Below are positions 51,047-58,984 of a DNA stretch of 64,000 bases, piece after piece. This DNA comes from Clostridia bacterium (GTDB taxonomy: Bacteria; Acidobacteriota; Terriglobia; Terriglobales; Acidobacteriaceae). The number at the start of each line of letters is the position of its first letter. Positions within the stretch are counted from its first letter, which is position 1. The stretch lies in NCBI GenBank assembly GCA_035561135.1, contig DATMYA010000055.1, forward strand, positions 1-64,000, given 5' to 3'. The notes beneath the pieces were generated by a model, which did no database searches, was not told where the DNA came from, and was given only the letters and a program-made list of their open reading frames with translations. Both the position numbers and the translations under genes were made by a program.

Positions 51047-51075
51047 AAAAAAAGAGGGCCGGTTTCCCGACCCTC
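51047..51075 (-). terminator. Rho-independent terminator of receptor gene 1
   Basis: On the minus strand GAGGGTCGG and CCGGCCCTC (one G-T pair) form a 9-base stem with a GAAA tetraloop followed by seven Ts, 23 bases after the stop of the receptor gene. Confidence 0.94.
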
Positions 51076-51097
51076 CAAGTCAAACAGTTTTTTCGGA

Positions 51098-54000
51098 TTA
51101 GAAGCTGAGTGAAAGCTTCAACCGAAGTGTGCGTCCGCCCTGGAACAGCGTCGGCTGACCATACATGGAGTTCAGCGTGGCAGGCGTAAAGCTGTACTGG
51201 TGCGGCAGAGGAGTGCCTGCCGTGTTAACCGCGGTGTTGGAGACGGCAATGTAATCCCAGCCACCGCCAGTCAAGGCATTCCAGTTCACGAGTGCCATGT
51301 TGTTCGGAATGACAGTTCCGACCAGAGACGGATCGACTACAACGCCCCCGATCTTGTCCGTCGCCACATAGCGAAGGTTGGGATCATTGAGGTGAGGAGT
51401 TGCCGCCACCGAGTTCGCCAGCGGGGTACTCATATAAGTGAGCACTGAGCGCTGGTTGAACAGGTTGCTGACATTGGCTTCGAAGCCGATACGCATCTGT
51501 TCGTGCGTCTTGCTCGGCTTGAAATCCTGCACGAGAGTAAGGTCAGTCTGGGTAAATGCCGGACTGCGCCTGTTCTGAATGACACCATCGCTAACAATGT
51601 TGCCGGTGGTCGCATCACGATGCAGGTTGACCCAGTTCCCACGATTCTCTACGAACGAGCAAGCCGACTGAGTGGTAACGGACGGCCAGCAGGTGGACTG
51701 TGGCGTGCCCTGGTAAGCCACCTGGGTGCCGCCAATCAAGGTTTCCATCTTCCAATACTTCAGACGGTAATAGCCGAACGCCTTGAAGGTGTGCGGGCGG
51801 TCGGTTCCGAGCGGGCCCATCGCCGGCGTCCCATCAGCAGTGAACTGCATATTGGGCGAGTCGAACGAGCGGTTGTTGTTTGGATTGTGACGACCACCAC
51901 CCGAACCGGCATTGACCGACGCTGCGTCGTTCACGTCCGACGACGTCAGGCCGGAGTAGTTCCCGTAAAGACGGCTATAGGTGTAGGACAAGGTTCCGTA
52001 CCACTTATTGGATGCCCGCTTGATGACGCGGAATTCCACGCCATCGTAGTTGCGGGTAGCCTTCGGGCTCAGCGGGCAGCTCGCACACTGAGGATCGTAA
52101 GTGTCTTCGCCGTCAATGATGGGACGATTCAGCAGGTTCGCGTAGGTGTTCGCGCCAGGGTTTCCGATTTTGTAGAGTTCGCCACCGGGAACCACGATGC
52201 CGATATCCTCAATTGTGTTTCTGAGGCGCTTGCGGCTGTAACGCGCTTCAAAGCCAATCTGCGAGGTCACGGCGTAGTCAACGCCGAGGGTCATATCCCA
52301 CTGACTCATCGGCTTGAGATTAGGATCGACACCCGGGTCGGCGCCAGCAAGGCTGGGCTTCCGGAAGTCGAAGTTTTCAATGAATGTGCCAGGGGTCGTG
52401 CCAGTAGCGGGACCTGTACCGGCGCAGGTGTGGGTGCCAACCATGGCCGGTTGGATTCCCGTGTAGTTGGTGTCATTCAGGGTGTAGACGCACTCGTGCC
52501 AGTATTCACCGCCGAACGAACCGCGAGGCAGCGAGTACTTCATGATGTCAAAGAAAGTACCGTAGCTTCCGTAGATCTTCAGCTTGCCATTTCTGAGGAC
52601 ATCCCAGGCAGCGCCCAGACGTGGAGCGATCTTATCCCCAAATCCGAAGCTGATGTCAGTGGCGCCCGCTGAGTACGGCGGCAGGTATTCCTTGTCGAAA
52701 CGAAGACCGGCGTTGACCGTCACGCCTTTGCCCAAAGTCCACGCATCCTGGAAGTACAGTGCGTGGTTGAGGCTCTTGGCGAGACCGCCCGAGACGAAGT
52801 CATAGACCTTGTAGTAACCGTATGTGCCACGGCACTGCCCGTTGACGGTAGCGGCTGCAGGGCAGCTAGTACCGATGGGCGAGTAGGCCTGACCAGGATA
52901 CAAGTCAACGCGAGCAAAGTTAGCAGCGCTCGCGAGATCGTTCGTGATTCGATTGTTCGAGTACCCGACCTTGAAATTGTGGGTACCGAAGAACTTCGCG
53001 AAGTAAGAAACATCCGTGCTGAGCGAGTTACGGTGGTAAGCGTCCATGAGTTGCTGGACGTTGCTTGGCATGCTTGTCGAGCCTGTCGTGGAAGCAGCTC
53101 CAAAGTTCCCGGGTAGCGCAACATTGAACGGGTCAGTCAGCGCCTGACCTCCCGTCACGCTTGTACCGGCTCCATTGGCTTGCCAGATGTAGCGGATACC
53201 AACTGGTGCGCCGCGGGTCGAGCTGTTGGTAAACCATTTGCCGTAGCGGGCAGTCGCGACCATGTTTGGAGTGATCGTTACGTCTCCCCCGAAGATGATG
53301 ACGCTGTTGGGATTAACGCTACCAGCATCAGCCCGATACGTAGTCCGCGGGTCGACCGTGGCGCTGTTGTTGACCTGACTCGCGAAAGCCGGATCTGGGT
53401 CAGGCGCGGAGTTGCCCGAGATGCGATTGTACCCATACTGCCAAGACGCAAACGTACGGATTTTGCTCGTAACCATGTAGTCCAAACGGTTTAGAGCATT
53501 GTAGGTGTTGTTCACATACCGGAACGTGTAGGGACCTTTCACTGCCCCCGTGAAGTTCACGGTACGGGTACGCGAGTAGTAGCTCGGAACAAAGCTGCTG
53601 AACAGCCAGAGGCGATCTTTCAGCAGGTAGCCACCGGCTTCGTAGCCAGGCTCCACCGTACGATAGTGGTCCTTCTTGGGTCGGTAGTACTCGGTCGGGC
53701 GGTCGGTCCTGAGATTGGCGCCGGACGTTGTGTAGTTTCCGACCGTACCAGGGATGTAGCGCAAGCCACAAGCATTGTAGATCAAGCACGTATCGTTGGC
53801 GTTGAACGCATCGCTACGGTAGTAGCTGAACACGCTGCCATGCCAATCATTGCCGCCACGCTTTTGGACGACGTTCACAACGCCGCCGAGCGCGCCACCG
53901 AACTCAGCTTCGAATCCGCCGGTCTTAATCTGGACTTCCTGAATGAACTCCATCGGAACGTTATTGCCAGAACCACCACCGGTGACTCCCGTGGTGTCCA

Positions 54001-54592
54001 TGCCTTCTGACATGTACGTGTTTTCCGAGTCCGAAGCGCCATCGATCTGGTAACCAGTAGCGCCGGCAGCACCCGTCAGCGAACCGCCACGCGTAGTGGA
54101 GGTCAGCGGCTCCTGGCGAGCGCCAGGGGCGAACGGGATGAGCGACTCAAAGGAGCGGCCCTTAGGAATGCTATTGAGAACTTCCGAGGAAACGGTGACG
54201 GCGACCTTGGACTGTGTCGTGTCAACCATCGGAGCAACGCCTGAAACTTCGACGACCTGCTCATTGCCGCCAATTTCGAGCTTCAGGTCGATTGTGGGGA
54301 GCTTGCCGACTTCCAGCTTGATACCAGCAAGTTTGCTGGTACGAAAGCCTGCTGCTGTCGTGGTGATCAGGTACTCACCGGGAGGCAGGTGGGTAAAACG
54401 GTAATATCCGCTGCCATCGGTCTCCATTTTTTTGGAACCGATCAGTGCGCGGCCAGTCACTTCCACAGTAGCCTTCGACACCACAGCGCCGGTCGGGTCC
54501 TTCACGGTACCCTGAATGCCGGCTGTGGTTTCCTGGGCGACTGCGCTCGCGACGAGCAACAGCACTACCAGTAGCCATACGAATTTCTTCAT
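51098..54592 (-). CDS. TonB-dependent-receptor-type outer-membrane protein (Oar-like), paralogue 1
   Basis: An 1164-residue protein with signal peptide MKKFVWLLVVLLLVASAVAQ, then a carboxypeptidase-regulatory-like beta domain (residues about 22-105: TAGIQGTVKDPTGAVVSKAT, GYYRFTHLPPGEYLITTTAA), a plug region (about 115-260) and a long beta-barrel ending in the aromatic residue typical of outer-membrane proteins (LKLSLSF). These giant Oar/TonB-type proteins are expanded in Acidobacteria and are thought to take up or bind large substrates. No clear TonB box is seen. AGGAGG lies before the ATG. It is about the same length as, and clearly paralogous to, the gene at 55049. Confidence 0.92.
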   Translation of the reverse strand: MKKFVWLLVVLLLVASAVAQETTAGIQGTVKDPTGAVVSKATVEVTGRALIGSKKMETDGSGYYRFTHLPPGEYLITTTAAGFRTSKLAGIKLEVGKLPTIDLKLEIGGNEQVVEVSGVAPMVDTTQSKVAVTVSSEVLNSIPKGRSFESLIPFAPGARQEPLTSTTRGGSLTGAAGATGYQIDGASDSENTYMSEGMDTTGVTGGGSGNNVPMEFIQEVQIKTGGFEAEFGGALGGVVNVVQKRGGNDWHGSVFSYYRSDAFNANDTCLIYNACGLRYIPGTVGNYTTSGANLRTDRPTEYYRPKKDHYRTVEPGYEAGGYLLKDRLWLFSSFVPSYYSRTRTVNFTGAVKGPYTFRYVNNTYNALNRLDYMVTSKIRTFASWQYGYNRISGNSAPDPDPAFASQVNNSATVDPRTTYRADAGSVNPNSVIIFGGDVTITPNMVATARYGKWFTNSSTRGAPVGIRYIWQANGAGTSVTGGQALTDPFNVALPGNFGAASTTGSTSMPSNVQQLMDAYHRNSLSTDVSYFAKFFGTHNFKVGYSNNRITNDLASAANFARVDLYPGQAYSPIGTSCPAAATVNGQCRGTYGYYKVYDFVSGGLAKSLNHALYFQDAWTLGKGVTVNAGLRFDKEYLPPYSAGATDISFGFGDKIAPRLGAAWDVLRNGKLKIYGSYGTFFDIMKYSLPRGSFGGEYWHECVYTLNDTNYTGIQPAMVGTHTCAGTGPATGTTPGTFIENFDFRKPSLAGADPGVDPNLKPMSQWDMTLGVDYAVTSQIGFEARYSRKRLRNTIEDIGIVVPGGELYKIGNPGANTYANLLNRPIIDGEDTYDPQCASCPLSPKATRNYDGVEFRVIKRASNKWYGTLSYTYSRLYGNYSGLTSSDVNDAASVNAGSGGGRHNPNNNRSFDSPNMQFTADGTPAMGPLGTDRPHTFKAFGYYRLKYWKMETLIGGTQVAYQGTPQSTCWPSVTTQSACSFVENRGNWVNLHRDATTGNIVSDGVIQNRRSPAFTQTDLTLVQDFKPSKTHEQMRIGFEANVSNLFNQRSVLTYMSTPLANSVAATPHLNDPNLRYVATDKIGGVVVDPSLVGTVIPNNMALVNWNALTGGGWDYIAVSNTAVNTAGTPLPHQYSFTPATLNSMYGQPTLFQGGRTLRLKLSLSF

Positions 54593-54850
54593 GAGCCAAA
54601 TCCTCCTATAGGATTCGTGTCTTTGTGGGAAACGGAATAGGCAAGCGACGTCAGATGGCTCGAAAGTCGAGTCCCCAGACGTTCACTGCCTCCTGAAAAC
54701 GTGAACGGTGTTGCATATACAGAGAAACGGTTGCCCCACAGAGAGCAACTCACCATCCAAAGACAACGCTCCAGAGTTCCTGTGTTTACAACAACTAACG
54801 ATTTCCACAGGGCAGTTTTCTACTGAAAAATGGATTGTTGCTGGTTCGCT
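54593..54850 (-). repeat. Upstream/leader region of receptor 1, conserved with that of receptor 2
   Basis: About 260 bases upstream of receptor 1 are similar to the matching stretch upstream of receptor 2 (58424-58690). The first 100 bases, with CACGAAT-CCT, CGTTTCCC-CAAAGACA, GGCAGTGAACGTC and ACGTTTTCAGGAGG elements, are nearly the same in both. Here CGTTCAC and GTGAACG form a 7-base inverted repeat that encloses AGGAGG. A GTG two bases after AGGAGG would open an 11-codon reading frame (54684-54686 start). Duplication of the genes with their regulatory DNA is the simplest explanation; a regulatory leader is inference. Confidence 0.6.
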
Positions 54851-54983
54851 TATGAGAAATGTAGAGCGTCAAGGCTTCCGAGGGTGGCGCAGGAAGATCT
54901 CAAGCCAGGCGAAAGCTAAGGTCGCAACGACTCAGGCGCGACTACGGCTGAGGGGTTCTTCGGAGGAAATAGTCGATTTGGAC
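54851..54983. other. Remaining spacer between the two receptor genes
   Basis: Between the conserved leader of receptor 1 and the terminator of receptor 2, about 130 bases hold no recognisable gene or RNA. Confidence 0.3.
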
Positions 54984-55010
54984 AAAAAAAGAGGGCCGGT
55001 TGCCCGGCCC
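54984..55010 (-). terminator. Rho-independent terminator of receptor gene 2
   Basis: On the minus strand GGGCCGG-GCAA-CCGGCCC forms a perfect 7-base stem and is followed by TC and a run of seven Ts. It is similar in layout to the terminator of receptor 1. Confidence 0.93.
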
Positions 55011-55048
55011 CCACAGTTGATCTTCTAACTGATTAGAAGCTGAAAGAA

Positions 55049-58000
55049 TTAGAAGCTGAAACGTACCTTGAAGCGCATCGTACGGCCGACCTGGAACAGG
55101 TTGGCTGCGCCGTACTGCGAATTCAAGACAGTCGTTGGTTCCAGGCTGTTTGCCTGGGCCTGCCAGTTGAAGCCCGTCATCAGGCTCTTATAGTCCACAC
55201 CCGCACAATCTGTAGGCAATGGGCTGATCTGGCAATGAGCGGTAAGGCCAGCAGTCGGCTGTAGTGAACCGGTGCTGAACAGGTTTGTATCGGTGCTGAG
55301 AACTGAGTGCTGGTTGAAGACGTTCGTTACGTTCGCTTCAAAGCCGAGCTTCAGGTTCTCATTCGTCTTGCTGATGTGGAAATCCTGAACAAAGTTCAGG
55401 TCAAGCTGGCTGAACATCGGGGTGCGAAGCTTCACGGGCTTACCAAAAGTGACCACGCCGGTGCCGGAAGTACGAGTCGCCGGGACGAACATGCCGCGAC
55501 CTTCCGGATACTGGTTAGCACCGTAAGCGTCGAAGTAGGTCGTCAGCGGCGTGCCCTGGTACCACTGCTGGGTCAAGCCGATCAGGCTTTCGTGATTGCC
55601 CCACCACTTCAGGTGATACCAGCCATAGGCCTTGAAGGTGTTAGGACGATCGGTTGCGAGCGGGCCATCGATGACGCGTCCGTAAGAATCGAACTGCATC
55701 CATGGCTCGTCGAAGGCGCGTTCAACGTTCGGCGACGAACGACCGGTCGAGCTGTCCGCCGTATCGGTCGAAGACAGACCGCTGTAGTTGCCGGACAGTT
55801 TGCTGTACGTGTAGGACAAGCTGCCGAACCACTTGTCGGAAGCGCGCTTCGTGAGTCGGATTTCCAGGGCGTCGTAGTTACGGACTGCCTTGGGCTGAAC
55901 CGGGCAATTTACGCAGTTAATAGAATCAACCGGCTGCCTGTTGATTCCGGTGCCGGGGTTGATGATATAGAACTGCTCGCCGGCAGCCGTGAGCAGGCCA
56001 GCATCTTCGATGGTCTGGTCAAGGCGCTTGCGCGAGTAACGGGTTTCGAGTCCGATCACGGGTGTGATGGCGTAGTCAGCACCAAACACCATTTCGTGCT
56101 GCTTCATCGGCTCCAGGTTCGGATCGATACGGACGTTGGTAGGATCGTTGGACGAGGTCCGGAAATCCTTGTTTTCGATGAAACGCAGGCCGGCCGGATC
56201 GCCACCAACAAAGTTGGCGCCACCTGTCGGATTGCAGAAGTGACCATTGGCCCCGCGGGTAGGCACGTACTTCGTGTAGTCCGGGTCGTCCATGGCATAT
56301 ACGCAATCATGCCAGTAGTCGCCACCGAAAGAACCGCGCGGCATTTCATACTTCATGATGTCGAAGAAGTAACCGAAGCTGCCGTATACCTTGAACTTAC
56401 CGTTCTGTAACACATCCCATGATCCACCCAGGCGAGGAGCGATCTTGTCGCTGAAGCCGAAGGCGATTCCGGGGGCGGAATTGTAGGAAGGAACTGCTTC
56501 CTTGTCTGCGCGGACACCGATGTTCAGCGTGATGCCTTTGCCGATCGTCCAGGCGTCCTGCAGGTAAAGCGCGTGGTTGGCGCTGCTAGCCGATCCGACC
56601 AGACCGTATTCACGGAAGTTAACGGTACCCCAGAGTCCCTGGCACGAATTGCCCGCGGCGTCGCCGCCAGGATTCCAACCTTGGGCTACGTTTCCAGCCG
56701 TGATGGCCTGACATACTGACTTATTGGAAGGAAGAACGGTATACGGCCTGCCGTACGCCAGATAAGCTTGCGAGGTGATGTAACCATTTATGGTGCTGTT
56801 GCTGAGACGGTTCTGCGCATACCCGCCCTTTACGTTGTGCGTGCCGAAGAAACCCTTCTTGAACCAGGCAAGATCCTGTGTGAACGATTTGCGCTGGAAC
56901 TTATCGTAGAGGGTCTGCAAATTGACGCCCATGCTGTTGAAGCCGCGGGTCATCGCGAAGTCGTCCGGAATTGGAGTGCCGTCCAGAGCTTCAATGCCGA
57001 TGCTCGAAAGAGCGCCATAAGCTATTCCGGAGATGTAGTTTGAGTCTCTCCAGCGGTAGCGGACACCGGTTGGTAGACCACGATCCTGATAATCGCTGTA
57101 GAAGCGCCCAAAGCGCGTGGTTGCAATCAAGTTGTTGGTAAGCGTAATGTCCGCGCCGGTGTTGAAGATGATATTCGGCTGGACGTTGCCGATCCCGGAA
57201 TTGTAATCGTCAGGATTCGCGCTTGCTAAGTCGTTGGACTTGCCGAAAGCATCGTCAGCATTTGGCATGCTGATGCCGCTATTGCGGTCATACGAATACT
57301 GCCACGATCCAAACACGCGGATCTTGGACGTAACCAGTGCATCAAGACGAGCAAGCGAGTAGTAGGTTTCTTCGTTGTTGAAGAACTTGCGTTCTCCCGC
57401 GTCCATCTTCACCGTGCGGGTGATTCGGTCGATGCGCGGAACCGCACTGGCAAATGCCCAGATACGATCCTTCACAAGGTAGCCGCCTACTTCGAAGCCG
57501 GGCTCAATTGTGCGCCGGTGATCCTTCTTGGGCTGCACGTACTCGAACGGCCCGCCGAGACGGCAGGTGTTAGAGGCTACACAACCAGGTTTGCTGATGG
57601 GATCGACTTCGTTATCCGAGTCTGTGTAACGGGTATAACGATTGGGCGCGGAATTGAAGATGTCGCCGGCATAATAGCTGAAAATGCTGCCGTGCCACGC
57701 ATTGCTGCCGCGCTTCTGAATGACATTCACCACGCCGCCGAGTGCGCCGCCGTACTCAGCCTCAAAGCCAGAGGTCTTGACCTGGACTTCCTGGATGAAC
57801 TCGAACGGAGCGTTGGTTCTGGTCTGACCAGTCTGAACGTCGCTGGTTTCCTGACCTTCCATCAAGAATGAGTTTTCCGAGCCCGAAGCACCATCGATCT
57901 GGTAACCGGCGATGCCGGTCGCGCGATCGGCCTGCAAAGGCTCGTTGCGGGCGCCAGGAGCAAACTGAATAACCGACTGGAACGAACGGCCCTTCGGAAT

Positions 58001-58423
58001 GCCGGCGATGATGTCGGAAGTTACGTTGGTCTGAACCTTGGACTGGGCAACGTCGACGATCGGGGCTTCGCCCGAAACCTCAACTACCTGCTCGTTGCCG
58101 CCGACTTCAAGCTTCAAATCGATCGTGGGGAGCTTACCGACTTCCAATTTAATACCAGCAAGTTTGCTGGTGCGGAAACCCGCTGCTGTTGTCGTGATGG
58201 TGTATTCGCCCGGGGGCAGGTTGGCAAAACGGAAATAACCGCTATTGTCGGTTTCAACCTTCTTAGTGCCGATGAGTGCAGGGCCTGCCACTTCGACTGT
58301 AGCCTTGGACACCACAGCGCCGGTTGGGTCCTTCACAGTACCCTGAATGCCGGCGGTGGTTTCCTGGGCAACTGCGCTCGCAACGAGCAACAGAGCTACC
58401 AGGAGCCATACGAGTTTCTTCAT
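55049..58423 (-). CDS. TonB-dependent-receptor-type outer-membrane protein (Oar-like), paralogue 2
   Basis: An 1124-residue protein with the same architecture as its neighbour: signal peptide MKKLVWLLVALLLVASAVAQ, carboxypeptidase-regulatory-like domain (TAGIQGTVKDPTGAVVSKAT, GYFRFANLPPGEYTITTTAA), plug and beta-barrel ending MRFKVRFSF. The first about 110 residues are nearly identical to paralogue 1, while the barrel and loops differ, suggesting selection for different ligands. The ATG at 58423 has AGGAGG upstream; a TTG two codons earlier is not needed. Each of the two genes has its own terminator and a conserved upstream region. Confidence 0.92.
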   Translation of the reverse strand: MKKLVWLLVALLLVASAVAQETTAGIQGTVKDPTGAVVSKATVEVAGPALIGTKKVETDNSGYFRFANLPPGEYTITTTAAGFRTSKLAGIKLEVGKLPTIDLKLEVGGNEQVVEVSGEAPIVDVAQSKVQTNVTSDIIAGIPKGRSFQSVIQFAPGARNEPLQADRATGIAGYQIDGASGSENSFLMEGQETSDVQTGQTRTNAPFEFIQEVQVKTSGFEAEYGGALGGVVNVIQKRGSNAWHGSIFSYYAGDIFNSAPNRYTRYTDSDNEVDPISKPGCVASNTCRLGGPFEYVQPKKDHRRTIEPGFEVGGYLVKDRIWAFASAVPRIDRITRTVKMDAGERKFFNNEETYYSLARLDALVTSKIRVFGSWQYSYDRNSGISMPNADDAFGKSNDLASANPDDYNSGIGNVQPNIIFNTGADITLTNNLIATTRFGRFYSDYQDRGLPTGVRYRWRDSNYISGIAYGALSSIGIEALDGTPIPDDFAMTRGFNSMGVNLQTLYDKFQRKSFTQDLAWFKKGFFGTHNVKGGYAQNRLSNSTINGYITSQAYLAYGRPYTVLPSNKSVCQAITAGNVAQGWNPGGDAAGNSCQGLWGTVNFREYGLVGSASSANHALYLQDAWTIGKGITLNIGVRADKEAVPSYNSAPGIAFGFSDKIAPRLGGSWDVLQNGKFKVYGSFGYFFDIMKYEMPRGSFGGDYWHDCVYAMDDPDYTKYVPTRGANGHFCNPTGGANFVGGDPAGLRFIENKDFRTSSNDPTNVRIDPNLEPMKQHEMVFGADYAITPVIGLETRYSRKRLDQTIEDAGLLTAAGEQFYIINPGTGINRQPVDSINCVNCPVQPKAVRNYDALEIRLTKRASDKWFGSLSYTYSKLSGNYSGLSSTDTADSSTGRSSPNVERAFDEPWMQFDSYGRVIDGPLATDRPNTFKAYGWYHLKWWGNHESLIGLTQQWYQGTPLTTYFDAYGANQYPEGRGMFVPATRTSGTGVVTFGKPVKLRTPMFSQLDLNFVQDFHISKTNENLKLGFEANVTNVFNQHSVLSTDTNLFSTGSLQPTAGLTAHCQISPLPTDCAGVDYKSLMTGFNWQAQANSLEPTTVLNSQYGAANLFQVGRTMRFKVRFSF

Positions 58424-58690
58424 GAGCAATTCCTCCTACAGGAATTCGTGTCTTTGCGGGAAACGGAAATAGGCAAGTGACGCCAGATCGTCTCGAAAAG
58501 CGAGAACTCTGACGTTCATTTGCCTCCTCAGAAACGTGAAACGGTTTGAAAAATATGCAAATCGTGTACTCACAAAGTGCAACTCACGTTCCAAACACAA
58601 AAATTCAGAGCTCGTTTGTTCTCAACAGCTACAAAGTTTTGCACAGTTGGATATTTACCAAAAAATGGATGTTCGAAGGTTTCTATTAAA
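58424..58690 (-). repeat. Upstream/leader region of receptor 2, conserved with that of receptor 1
   Basis: Homologous to 54593-54850. The order of shared blocks is kept: an AGGAGG at the receptor start, CACGAATTCCTG, CGTTTCCCGCAAAGACA, GAACGTC, AGGAGG, then AT-rich DNA with AATCCATTTTT-like and GTGAGTTGC blocks that may hold the promoter. No exact -35/-10 assignment is made. Confidence 0.6.
58436..58519 (-). CDS. Possible 27-codon leader peptide upstream of receptor 2
   Basis: ATG at 58519 follows AGGAGG by three bases and opens a 27-codon frame beginning MNVRVLAFRDDLASL. Its TAG stop (58438-58436) is part of the CTGTAGGAGG that forms the Shine-Dalgarno of the receptor gene, so translation of the two could be coupled. 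The corresponding frame upstream of receptor 1 starts with GTG (NVWGLDFR) and ends after 11 codons. The spacing of AGGAGG to the start is short, and the conservation may reflect DNA or RNA function rather than protein. Low confidence. Confidence 0.3.
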   Translation of the reverse strand: MNVRVLAFRDDLASLAYFRFPQRHEFL

Positions 58691-58984
58691 AAATGGATTT
58701 CAATGAAGCTTGCGGTGTGCACAAAATTGCATATACATTGGCGGGTGTAGTCCGGAACTCAACGATTCAATCCAGATTTAGAAACACTATCGCGCTTCAT
58801 TGCGCCCGAACGATTGTGCCCGGGGCGAAGGGCGCTCCGATGCCGGCCCGATCCCCTCAGGACGGCAACGAACTTCGGATGATGGCGTCCGCTGCTCCCG
58901 ATAAACGCATTGACTGCGTGAGCTTCTAAATCTAGTCTTCCGTGTTCTCTCTTCGTTCGAAATTTTGACTTCAGAGGTACATGG
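58691..58984. other. Intergenic region before the S9 peptidase gene
   Basis: About 295 bases hold the divergent promoters of receptor 2 and the S9 peptidase. An open frame at 58693-58929 has no protein-like features. No RNA gene was seen. Confidence 0.35.

Noticed and set aside
51503..52672. 389-codon plus-strand frame inside receptor 1
   Set aside because: Antisense to a conserved beta-barrel gene; composition is typical of a shadow frame. A similar shadow occurs at 55307-56410 in receptor 2.
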